DNA of 7,588 nt from DATGMP01 sp035293565 (GTDB lineage: Bacteria > Pseudomonadota > Alphaproteobacteria > BOG-932 > Roseiterribacteraceae): NCBI GenBank assembly GCA_035293565.1, contig DATGMP010000110.1, positions 1 through 7,588 of the forward strand, read 5' to 3'. The translations under genes were made by a program, and so were the position numbers. Below, piece by piece: positions 1 through 7,588 of the stretch. The notes below the pieces were generated by a model. That model saw only the letters and a program-made list of their open reading frames with translations, had not been told where the DNA came from and did no database searches. Every line of letters starts with the position of its first letter. The stretch's first letter is position 1.

Positions 1-2
1 TC

Positions 3-1685
<1,683 letters not shown>

Positions 1686-1753
1686 GTAGTAACGCTGATC
1701 TGAGCAACCACTAGAGACTTAACGGGCCCGCTGGGCAGGACACGGAGTAGAAG
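1686..1753 (+). other. fusA-tuf intergenic spacer, no terminator seen
   Basis: These 68 bases separate fusA from tuf. They contain a GGGCCC palindrome (1724-1729) and a weak possible hairpin, GCCC-GCT-GGGC (1726-1736). No T-run follows, so it does not look like a rho-independent terminator. A Shine-Dalgarno GGAG lies at 1744-1747, six bases before the tuf ATG. I see no convincing -35/-10 pair. Read-through from fusA is the simplest reading, although promoters inside fusA are known to serve tuf in E. coli and could not be recognised here by eye. Confidence 0.6.
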
Positions 1754-2941
<1,188 letters not shown>

Positions 2942-2984
2942 CAACGGTCGAGCAGGGCGCCGCGGCGCAAGCAGGACAGAAGAA
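2942..2984 (+). other. tuf-rpsJ spacer with a 12-base GC palindrome and rpsJ ribosome binding site
   Basis: This 43-base spacer joins the str and S10 parts of the cluster. It holds a perfect 12-base palindrome, GCGCCGCGGCGC (2957-2968), which could form only a short stem. Just after it comes the Shine-Dalgarno AGGA (2973-2976), eight bases before the rpsJ ATG. No T-run or recognisable promoter is seen. The spacer is far too short to hold the long structured leader that L4 uses to control the E. coli S10 operon. Confidence 0.6.
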
Positions 2985-3293
2985 ATGGATACCCAAAGCA
3001 TCCGCATACGCCTGAAGGCGTTCGACCATCGAGTTCTCGATCAGTCGACCAGCGAGATCGTCTCCACGGCCAAGCGCACCGGCGCTCGGGTCCGCGGACC
3101 GATCCCGCTGCCGACCCGGATCGAGAAATTCACGGTCCTGCGGGGCCCGCACATCGACAAGAAGAGCCGCGAGCAGTTCGAGATTCGGACTCACAAGCGG
3201 CTCCTCGACATCGTCGACCCGACGCCTCAGACGGTGGACGCGCTGATGAAGCTCGATCTCGCCGCCGGTGTCGATGTCGAGATCAAACTCTAA
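2985..3293 (+). CDS. rpsJ: 30S ribosomal protein S10
   Basis: S10 is a head protein of the small subunit; it also doubles as the transcription antitermination factor NusE, which pairs with NusB and NusG. The 102-residue length is normal for the family. Landmarks are IRIRLKAFDH near the N-terminus, the block RGPIPLPTRIEKFTV (37-51), the extended loop with PHIDKKSREQFEIRTHKR (55-72) that reaches into the 30S head, and the C-terminal signature TVDALMKLDLAAGVDVEI (83-100). The start is supported by AGGA eight bases upstream and by the MDTQSIRIRLKAFDH N-terminus, typical of alphaproteobacterial S10. It ends in TAA, directly followed by the GGG that forms part of the rplC ribosome binding site. This is the first gene of the S10 gene order, here placed right behind tuf. 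Confidence 0.98.
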   Translation: MDTQSIRIRLKAFDHRVLDQSTSEIVSTAKRTGARVRGPIPLPTRIEKFTVLRGPHIDKKSREQFEIRTHKRLLDIVDPTPQTVDALMKLDLAAGVDVEIKL

Positions 3294-3299
3294 GGGCGG
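3292..3299 (+). promoter_or_regulatory. Shine-Dalgarno region deciding the rplC start
   Basis: The sequence AAGGGCGG overlaps the rpsJ stop codon. Two ATG codons are adjacent, at 3300 and 3303. AAGGG (3292-3296) lies only three bases from the first but six from the second, so 3303 is the better-spaced start. The two choices differ by a single Met. Confidence 0.6.
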
Positions 3300-3302
3300 A
3301 TG

Positions 3303-4079
3303 ATGGCAACCGCACAACAGCAGCAACGCACGGGGCTGGTCGCCCAGAAGGTCGGGATGACCCGGCTCTTCAATGCCGAAGGCGACCAGGTGCCGGTCAC
3401 CGTGCTGAAGGTCGACGAGTGCCGGGTGATCGCCCAGCGCACGGCCGATACCAACGGCTATACGGCGATCCAGATCGGCGTCGGCAAGGCCAAGGTCAAG
3501 AACCTCTCCAAGGCCATGCGCGGCCATTTCGCCAAGGCGAAGGTCGAGCCGCGCAAGAAAGTGGTCGAGTTCCGGGTGAGCCCCGATGCGCTGGTCGATG
3601 TTGGCGCGGAGATCACGGTGGACCACTTCGTCGCCGGTCAGCATGTCGACGTGACGGGGATCACGATCGGCAAGGGCTTCGCCGGCGGAATGAAGCGCTG
3701 GAATTTCGGCGGCCTGCGCGCGACGCATGGCGTGTCGGTCTCCCACCGCAGCCACGGCTCGACCGGCAACCGCCAAGATCCGGGTCGCACCTTTCCGGGC
3801 AAGAAGATGGCCGGCCATCTCGGCCATGAGCAGGTGACGACGCTCAATCTCAAGGTCGTGTCGATCGATGCGGACAAGGGCCTGATCATGATCAAAGGCT
3901 CCGTGCCTGGGTCGGACGGCGGCTGGGTGCTGGTGCGGGACGCGGTCAAGCGTCCACGATCCAAGGATCTGCCTTTCCCGGCCGCGATCCGCGCGTCGGC
4001 CGAAGCGGCGGCTCCGGCAGTTGAGGCCGCGCCAGAGGCTCCGGCTGCCGAAACGCCGACTACCGAGGGCGAGGGCTGA
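3303..4079 (+). CDS. rplC: 50S ribosomal protein L3
   Basis: L3 is an early-assembling 23S rRNA-binding protein whose long loop reaches the peptidyl-transferase centre. From the ATG at 3303 it has 258 residues (259 from 3300), against about 209 in E. coli. The core begins at RTGLVAQKVGMTRLF (9-23). It continues through the central loop with KGFAGGMKRWNFGGLRATHG and SHRSHGSTGNRQDPG (147-161). The loop Gln158 aligns with the Gln that PrmB methylates in E. coli L3. The core closes at GGWVLVRDAVK. Extra length lies at both ends: a short MATAQQQQ leader and a C-terminal tail of about 40 residues beginning RPRSKDLPFPAA and becoming rich in Ala, Pro and Glu. Such tails occur in other alphaproteobacterial L3 proteins, as far as I recall. 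rplD starts two bases after the stop. Confidence 0.98.
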   Translation: MATAQQQQRTGLVAQKVGMTRLFNAEGDQVPVTVLKVDECRVIAQRTADTNGYTAIQIGVGKAKVKNLSKAMRGHFAKAKVEPRKKVVEFRVSPDALVDVGAEITVDHFVAGQHVDVTGITIGKGFAGGMKRWNFGGLRATHGVSVSHRSHGSTGNRQDPGRTFPGKKMAGHLGHEQVTTLNLKVVSIDADKGLIMIKGSVPGSDGGWVLVRDAVKRPRSKDLPFPAAIRASAEAAAPAVEAAPEAPAAETPTTEGEG

Positions 4080-4081
4080 GC

Positions 4082-4702
4082 ATGAAGCTTCCCGTGAAGA
4101 ACCTGGCCAATGAGGCCGTCGGCGAGATCGATCTCGACGATGCCGTCTTCGCCGTTCCGGTGCGCGAGGATCTGATCTTCCGCGCGGTCAATTGGCAGCT
4201 CGCCAAGCGCCGCGCCGGCACGCACAAGACCAAGGGCATCAGCGAGATCAGCGGCACCACCAAGAAACCGTACAAGCAGAAGGGCACCGGCCGCGCCCGT
4301 CAGGGCTCGCTTCGCAGTCCGCAATTTCGCGGCGGCGCTCGGATCTTCGGACCGGTGGTGCGCAGCCACGAGCACGACATGCCGAAGAAGGTCCGCAAGC
4401 TGGCGCTCAAGACCGCGTTGTCGGCCAAGGCGGCGGCGGGTCAGCTGATCGTGATTGATCAGGCGATCGCGAAGGATCACAAGACCAAGGCGCTCGCCGC
4501 GACGCTGAAGGCAATGGGTCTGGAGTCCCTACTGGTGATCGACGGCGCGGCACTCGACCAGAATTTCGTGCGCGCCGCGCGCAACATCCCGCTTGTCGAC
4601 GTGCTGCCTGCCCAGGGCGCCAACGTCTACGACATCATCCGCCGCGACACTCTGGTTCTGACCAAGAGCGCGGTCAGCGATCTGGAGGCGCGGCTGAAAT
4701 GA
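4082..4702 (+). CDS. rplD: 50S ribosomal protein L4
   Basis: L4 binds 23S rRNA domain I, and its extended loop lines the constriction of the peptide exit tunnel. In E. coli it also represses its own S10 operon. The length, 206 residues, is normal. The tunnel loop is at about residues 58-92 and contains KKPYKQKGTGRARQG and SPQFRGGARIFGP; its basic residues are the region where macrolide-resistance changes map in E. coli. It is followed by MPKKVRKLALKTALSAK and the C-terminal Rossmann-like half, with NVYDIIRRDTLVLTKSAV near the end. The start has GAGGG at 4071-4075, six bases upstream and inside the end of rplC. The stop TGA overlaps the rplW start in ATGA. Whether this L4 autoregulates is unknown; no E. 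coli-type leader is visible upstream of rpsJ. Confidence 0.98.
   Translation: MKLPVKNLANEAVGEIDLDDAVFAVPVREDLIFRAVNWQLAKRRAGTHKTKGISEISGTTKKPYKQKGTGRARQGSLRSPQFRGGARIFGPVVRSHEHDMPKKVRKLALKTALSAKAAAGQLIVIDQAIAKDHKTKALAATLKAMGLESLLVIDGAALDQNFVRAARNIPLVDVLPAQGANVYDIIRRDTLVLTKSAVSDLEARLK
4683..4702 (+). promoter_or_regulatory. rplW ribosome binding site and ATGA stop/start overlap
   Basis: TGGAGG (4683-4688) lies inside the last codons of rplD, ten bases before the rplW ATG at 4699. The ATG overlaps the rplD TGA stop (4700-4702). This arrangement favours translational coupling, so that ribosomes finishing L4 reinitiate on L23. Confidence 0.8.
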
Positions 4703-5049
4703 CCGAACGCAAGAGGCGTCGTTTCTCCTTCGGCCGTAAGGTCGCGGAGCAGGCCGGCATCGATCCGCGCCATTACGACGTGATCACCGCTCCGGTGATC
4801 ACCGAAAAAGCGACCATGGGCTCCGAGCACGGGCAGGTGACCTTCCGCGTGCCGCTCACGGCGACCAAGCCGGAGATCAAGGCTGCCGTCGAGGCGCTGT
4901 TCAACGTCAAGGTGAAGGCGGTGAACACGCTAATCCATAAGGGCAAGACCAAGCAGGTGCGCGGCCGGTCCGGCCAGCGCTCCGACGTCAAGAAGGCAAT
5001 CGTGACGCTGGCGGCCGGCCAGTCGATCGACGTGACCACGGGAATCTAA
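4699..5049 (+). CDS. rplW: 50S ribosomal protein L23 with basic N-terminal extension
   Basis: L23 sits at the exit of the peptide tunnel and is the docking site for trigger factor and signal recognition particle. The protein has 116 residues, against about 100 in most bacteria. The conserved fold starts at YDVITAPVITEKAT (26-39). Glu36 aligns with E. coli Glu18, the contact used by trigger factor and SRP. The KPEIKAAVEALFNVKVKAVNTL block (57-78) and the rRNA-binding KGKTKQVRGR stretch follow. The C-terminus DVTTGI is alphaproteobacterial in style. Residues 1-24 form an extra leader (MTERKRRRFSFGRKVAEQAG and onward), basic at its front. No in-frame ATG, GTG or TTG occurs between 4699 and the GTG at 4780, which is already inside the conserved fold, so the leader appears genuine. 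The ATG overlaps the rplD stop. A perfect inverted repeat lies in the VITAPVIT codons. Confidence 0.97.
   Translation: MTERKRRRFSFGRKVAEQAGIDPRHYDVITAPVITEKATMGSEHGQVTFRVPLTATKPEIKAAVEALFNVKVKAVNTLIHKGKTKQVRGRSGQRSDVKKAIVTLAAGQSIDVTTGI
4780..4802 (+). repeat. Perfect inverted repeat within rplW
   Basis: GTGATCACCG (4780-4789) and its exact reverse complement CGGTGATCAC (4793-4802) are separated by three bases, CTC. The ten-base arms could form a stable hairpin in the mRNA about 80 bases after the rplW start. Because GTGATCAC is itself palindromic, GTGATCACCG also recurs as a direct repeat at 4795-4804. The repeat encodes the doubled Val-Ile-Thr of VITAPVIT, so protein sequence alone may explain it. 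No T-run follows, so it is not a terminator. Confidence 0.75.
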
Positions 5050-5051
5050 CG

Positions 5052-5879
5052 ATGGCCCTCAAGCAATTCCGCCCCATCACGCCGGGCACCCGCCAGCTGG
5101 TGCTGGTCGACCGCTCCGAGCTCTGGAAGGGCAAACCGGTGAAGCGCCTGACCGAGGGTCTTACCAAGACCGGCGGGCGCAACAATTTCGGCAACATCAC
5201 CGCTTGGCAGAGGGGCGGCGGGCACAAGCGTAGCTACCGGCTGATCGACTTCAAGCGCCGGAAGTTCGATGTGCCGGCCAAAGTCGAACGGCTGGAATAT
5301 GATCCCAACCGCACCGCGTTCATTGCGCTCGTGACTTATGAGGATGGCGAGCAGGCCTACATCCTGGCTCCGCAGCGGCTGTCCGCGGGCGACACGATCA
5401 TCGCGAGCGAGCGGGCCGACATAAAGCCCGGCAACGCGATGCCGCTGAAGAACATGCCGGTCGGGACGATCGTGCACAATGTGGAGCTCAAAGCCGGGCG
5501 CGGCGGACAGCTCGCGCGCTCCGCCGGCACCTATGTGCAGCTGGTCGGCCGCGATGCCGGGTACGCGCAGCTCAAGCTTTCCTCGGGGGAGCTTCGCGTC
5601 GTGCGCGGCGAATGCATGGCGACGGTGGGCGCGGTGTCGAACCCGGACAAATCGAACGAGTCGATCGGCAAGGCCGGTCGCAACCGTTGGAAGGGCGTTC
5701 GCCCGCATGTCCGAGGCGTCGCGATGAACCCGGTCGACCATCCGCACGGCGGCGGCGAAGGACGTACGTCGGGCGGCCGTCACCCGGTCACGCCTTGGGG
5801 CAAGGGCACCAAGGGCAATAAGACTCGCAACAACAAGGCGACCGATCGTCTGATCATTCGCCGCCGGAACAAGAAGTAG
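5052..5879 (+). CDS. rplB: 50S ribosomal protein L2
   Basis: L2 is a core large-subunit protein needed for subunit joining and placed near the peptidyl-transferase centre. Its 275 residues are normal. The N-terminal RNA-binding domain includes GKPVKRLTEG and GGRNNFGNITAWQRGGGHKR (41-60). The OB-fold region is marked by DFKRRKFDVPAKVERLEYDPNRTAFI. The SH3-like half carries APQRLSAGD, KPGNAMPLKNMPVGTIVHN and ARSAGTYVQLVGRD. The hallmark HPHGGGEGR (230-238) includes His230, equivalent to E. coli His229, followed by TSGGRHPVTPWG. The C-terminus IIRRRNKK is basic, as expected. The start lies two bases after the rplW stop. The only Shine-Dalgarno-like sequence is a weak GGGA at 5040-5043, so initiation may lean on coupling to rplW translation. 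Confidence 0.98.
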   Translation: MALKQFRPITPGTRQLVLVDRSELWKGKPVKRLTEGLTKTGGRNNFGNITAWQRGGGHKRSYRLIDFKRRKFDVPAKVERLEYDPNRTAFIALVTYEDGEQAYILAPQRLSAGDTIIASERADIKPGNAMPLKNMPVGTIVHNVELKAGRGGQLARSAGTYVQLVGRDAGYAQLKLSSGELRVVRGECMATVGAVSNPDKSNESIGKAGRNRWKGVRPHVRGVAMNPVDHPHGGGEGRTSGGRHPVTPWGKGTKGNKTRNNKATDRLIIRRRNKK

Positions 5880-5888
5880 GCGACAGAG

Positions 5889-6167
5889 ATGGCACGCTCA
5901 GTCTGGAAGGGCCCGTTCGTCGACGGCTACCTCCTCAAGAAGGCCGAAAAGGCCAGGGGCTCGGGCCGCAACGAGATCATCAAGATCTGGTCGCGACGCT
6001 CGACTATCCTGCCGCAGTTCGTTGGGCTGACCTTCGGCGTCTATAACGGCCAGAAGTTCATCCCGGTCATCGTGACCGATCACATGATCGGCCACAAATT
6101 CGGCGAGTTCTCGCCGACGCGGACTTTCTATGGTCACGCGTCGGACAAGAAGGCCAAGCGGGCCTGA
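5889..6167 (+). CDS. rpsS: 30S ribosomal protein S19
   Basis: S19 binds S13 and the 3' domain of 16S rRNA in the head of the small subunit, near the A-site finger contact. The 92 residues match the family. Features are the MARSVWKGPFVD N-terminus (1-12), KIWSRRSTILPQFVG (32-46), the core VYNGQKFIPVIVTDHMIGHKFGEF (51-74), and SPTRTFYGH followed by a lysine-rich end. The start ATG is nine bases after the rplB stop. The upstream sequence (TAGGCGACAGAG) has only a poor Shine-Dalgarno match, so the start rests on the conserved N-terminus rather than on the ribosome binding site. HKFGEF carries Phe where Leu is usual, a minor change. Confidence 0.98.
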   Translation: MARSVWKGPFVDGYLLKKAEKARGSGRNEIIKIWSRRSTILPQFVGLTFGVYNGQKFIPVIVTDHMIGHKFGEFSPTRTFYGHASDKKAKRA

Positions 6168-6178
6168 GCGAGGGAAGG

Positions 6179-6574
6179 ATGAGCCAGTCACGCAATCCGC
6201 GTCGCCAGTCCGAGACCGAGGCGCTCGCCTCGGTGAAGATGATCCGGACCAGCCCGCGCAAGCTCAACATCGTCGCGCAGATGATTCGCGGGAAGAGCGC
6301 CAGCGCAGCGCTCGCCAGCCTGACGTTCTGCGAGCGCCGCGTGGCGCATGACGTGAAGAAGGTGCTGCAGGCCGCGATCGCCAACGCGGAAAACAATCAC
6401 CAGCTCGACGTCGACCGTCTCTATGTCTCGCAGGCCACGGTCGGCAAGGCGCTGGTGATGAAGCGGTTCCACACGCGCGGCCGCGGCCGCTCGGCTCGGG
6501 TCGAGAAGCCGTTCAGCAATCTCGTCGTCGTCGTCAGCGAGCGTTCCGACGCCGCCGAGCAGGAGAAAGCCTAA
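6179..6574 (+). CDS. rplV: 50S ribosomal protein L22
   Basis: L22 contacts all domains of 23S rRNA, and its long beta-hairpin lines the exit tunnel opposite L4. It has 131 residues, against 110 in E. coli. The core begins at about residue 19 with VKMIRTSPRKLNIVAQMIRG, followed by DVKKVLQAAIANAENNHQLD (58-77). The tunnel hairpin is at about residues 88-106 (VGKALVMKRFHTRGRGRSAR), and the protein ends in VVVVSE plus a short acidic tail. The extra N-terminal leader of about 18 residues is typical in length for alphaproteobacterial L22. The chosen ATG has GAGGG (6170-6174) four bases upstream. Later in-frame starts, GTG (Val19) and ATG (Met21), would remove only the leader, and neither shows a better ribosome binding site. 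It lies 11 bases after rpsS and 3 bases before rpsC. Confidence 0.97.
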   Translation: MSQSRNPRRQSETEALASVKMIRTSPRKLNIVAQMIRGKSASAALASLTFCERRVAHDVKKVLQAAIANAENNHQLDVDRLYVSQATVGKALVMKRFHTRGRGRSARVEKPFSNLVVVVSERSDAAEQEKA

Positions 6575-6577
6575 CCC

Positions 6578-7258
6578 ATGGGCCAGAAAGTCAATCCGAT
6601 CGGCTTCCGCATCGGCATCAACCGCACCTGGGACAGCCGCTGGTATGCCGGCCGCGAATACGCCAACCTGCTGCACCAGGATCTGAAGCTGCGCGACTAT
6701 CTGATGCGCCGCCTTTCCCAAGCCGGCGTCGGAAAGGTCGTTGTCGAACGCGCCGCCAAGAAGGCCCGCATCACGATCCACAGCGCGCGTCCCGGTGTCG
6801 TCATCGGTAAGAAGGGCGCCGACATCGAGAAGCTGCGCCAGGAGCTGTCGAACCGCACCGGTTCGGACGTGGCGCTGAACATTCTCGAGATCCGCAAACC
6901 CGAGATCGACGCCAAGCTGATCGCGGAGAACATCGCGAGCCAGCTCGAGCGCCGCGTCGCCTTCCGCCGCGCCATGAAGCGCGCAGTGCAGTCGGCGATG
7001 CGTCTCGGCGCGCAGGGCATCCGCATCAATTGCTCCGGCCGCCTGGGCGGCGCGGAAATCGCGCGCATGGAGTGGTATCGCGAGGGCCGAGTGCCGCTGC
7101 ACACGCTGCGCGCCGACATCGATTATGGAACCGCGACGGCGAAGACCACCTACGGCACCTGCGGCGTCAAGGTGTGGGTCTTCAAGGGCGAGGTGCTGCA
7201 GCACGACCCGATGGCGCAGGACAAGCGCGCCGCCGAGGCCCAGCCCGCGCGCGCCTGA
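6578..7258 (+). CDS. rpsC: 30S ribosomal protein S3
   Basis: S3 forms part of the mRNA entry tunnel on the small subunit. Its 226 residues are normal. The N-terminus MGQKVNPIGFRIGI is the family signature. The KH type 2 domain carries the RNA-binding loop GKKG (77-80) within RPGVVIGKKGADIEKLR. Arg130, Arg131 and Lys134, in FRRAMKRAVQ, align with the E. coli Arg131, Arg132 and Lys135 implicated in the ribosome's mRNA helicase activity. The C-terminal domain shows SGRLGGAEIAR, YREGRVPLHTLRADIDYG and YGTCGVKVWVFKGE, then a poorly conserved Ala-rich tail. AGGAG (6561-6565), within the rplV end, is 12 bases from the ATG, which is on the long side. TWDSRWYAGREYANLLHQDL near the start is alphaproteobacterial in style. 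Identity is very secure. Confidence 0.98.
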   Translation: MGQKVNPIGFRIGINRTWDSRWYAGREYANLLHQDLKLRDYLMRRLSQAGVGKVVVERAAKKARITIHSARPGVVIGKKGADIEKLRQELSNRTGSDVALNILEIRKPEIDAKLIAENIASQLERRVAFRRAMKRAVQSAMRLGAQGIRINCSGRLGGAEIARMEWYREGRVPLHTLRADIDYGTATAKTTYGTCGVKVWVFKGEVLQHDPMAQDKRAAEAQPARA

Positions 7259-7278
7259 GGAGGAAATAGGGTTCCGTC
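7257..7278 (+). promoter_or_regulatory. rplP ribosome binding region with distant strong and near weak Shine-Dalgarno
   Basis: A strong GAGGAGG (7257-7263) overlaps the rpsC stop but is 15 bases from the rplP ATG, longer than the usual 5-10. A weaker AGGG (7268-7271) is seven bases from the ATG and may be the one used. No alternative upstream start exists in the rplP frame, because a TAG stands at 7267-7269. Confidence 0.65.
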
Positions 7279-7588
7279 ATGCTTCAGCCGGCATTCAGCA
7301 AGTACCGCAAGGCGCACAAGGGCCGCATCCACGGCCTCGCCACCAGCGGCAACAGACTCGCCTTCGGCACCTACGGCCTCAAGGCGACCGAGCCGGGCCG
7401 GATCACCGCGCGCCAGATCGAGGCGGCGCGGCGCGCGATCACCCGCCACATCCGGCGCGTCGGCCGTGTCTGGATCAACATCTTCCCCGACGTGCCGGTG
7501 TCGCGGAAGCCGGCCGAAGTCCGCATGGGCAGCGGCAAGGGCAGCCCGGAATTCTTCGTCTGCCGCGTCAAGCCGGGCCGCATCCTGT
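7279..7588 (+). CDS. rplP: 50S ribosomal protein L16, 3'-truncated by the window edge
   Basis: L16 binds near the A-site tRNA elbow and is needed late in large-subunit assembly. The window holds 103 complete codons of an expected 137 or so; the frame is open to the edge. Recognised blocks are MLQP at the start, KYRKAHKGRIHG (8-19), FGTYGLKA (29-36), ITARQIEAARRAITRHIRR (42-60), and PAEVRMG (78-84) followed by KPGRIL (98-103). Arg82 aligns with E. coli Arg81, which the oxygenase RoxA (YcfD) hydroxylates. Several positions depart from what I recall of the family: AFSKYRK where KRTKFRK or KKTKYRK is usual, WINIFPD for WIRIFPD, MGSGKG for MGKGKG, and EFFVC for EYWVA or EFWVA. The identity is nevertheless clear from order and conserved blocks. 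The gene is 20 bases after rpsC, and rpmC would be expected next, outside the window. Confidence 0.96.
   Translation, partial: MLQPAFSKYRKAHKGRIHGLATSGNRLAFGTYGLKATEPGRITARQIEAARRAITRHIRRVGRVWINIFPDVPVSRKPAEVRMGSGKGSPEFFVCRVKPGRIL

Noticed and set aside
1726..1736. Possible GCCC-GCT-GGGC terminator between fusA and tuf
   Set aside because: The stem is only 4 bp and no T-run follows.
6477..6490. Overlapping GCGGCCGC palindromes in rplV
   Set aside because: They simply encode the Arg-Gly-Arg-Gly-Arg tip of the L22 hairpin with GC-rich codons.
6188..7204. A 338-codon minus-strand open frame opposite rplV and rpsC
   Set aside because: It is the same antisense-shadow effect. Both plus-strand genes are unambiguous, and the antisense product resembles no family I know.

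Overview
This window is a housekeeping ribosomal-protein and translation-factor cluster, read entirely on the + strand. It is the junction of the str operon (fusA, tuf) with the first part of the S10 operon (rpsJ, rplC, rplD, rplW, rplB, rpsS, rplV, rpsC, rplP). The sequence is GC-rich, with strong G/C preference at third codon positions. The proteins look alphaproteobacterial. Examples are EF-Tu starting MAKAKFERNKPHCNIG, the S10 block RGPIPLPTRIEKFTV, and the L2 block SAGTYVQLVGRDAGYAQ. Compared from memory, the EF-Tu and L2 sequences resemble Rhodospirillales/Acetobacteraceae-type bacteria more than rhizobia or sphingomonads. That order-level placement is inference, and no search was run.

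Layout. Positions 3-1685 hold the C-terminal four-fifths of EF-G (fusA); its P-loop end lies upstream of the window. A 68-base gap precedes tuf (1754-2941). A 43-base gap precedes rpsJ (2985-3293). From there the genes are tightly packed, with junctions from a 4-base overlap (rplD/rplW, ATGA) to 20 bases (rpsC/rplP). rplP is cut by the right edge, with 103 complete codons present. No gap exceeds 68 bases, and I see no RNA gene, mobile element, CRISPR array or convincing rho-independent terminator.

How the genes work together. EF-G and EF-Tu are the two elongation GTPases. The other genes encode proteins of the 30S subunit (S10, S19, S3) and the 50S subunit (L3, L4, L23, L2, L22, L16). Short gaps, Shine-Dalgarno sequences lying inside the preceding gene, and one stop/start overlap suggest a single co-transcribed and partly translationally coupled unit. 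tuf leads into rpsJ with no room for an E. coli-style S10 leader.

I found no novel system. The points worth a second look are small. They are a basic N-terminal extension on L23 that cannot be explained by a mis-called start, low-complexity tails on L3, several substitutions in L16, an unusual ribosome-binding arrangement before rplP, and a perfect 10-bp inverted repeat early in rplW.
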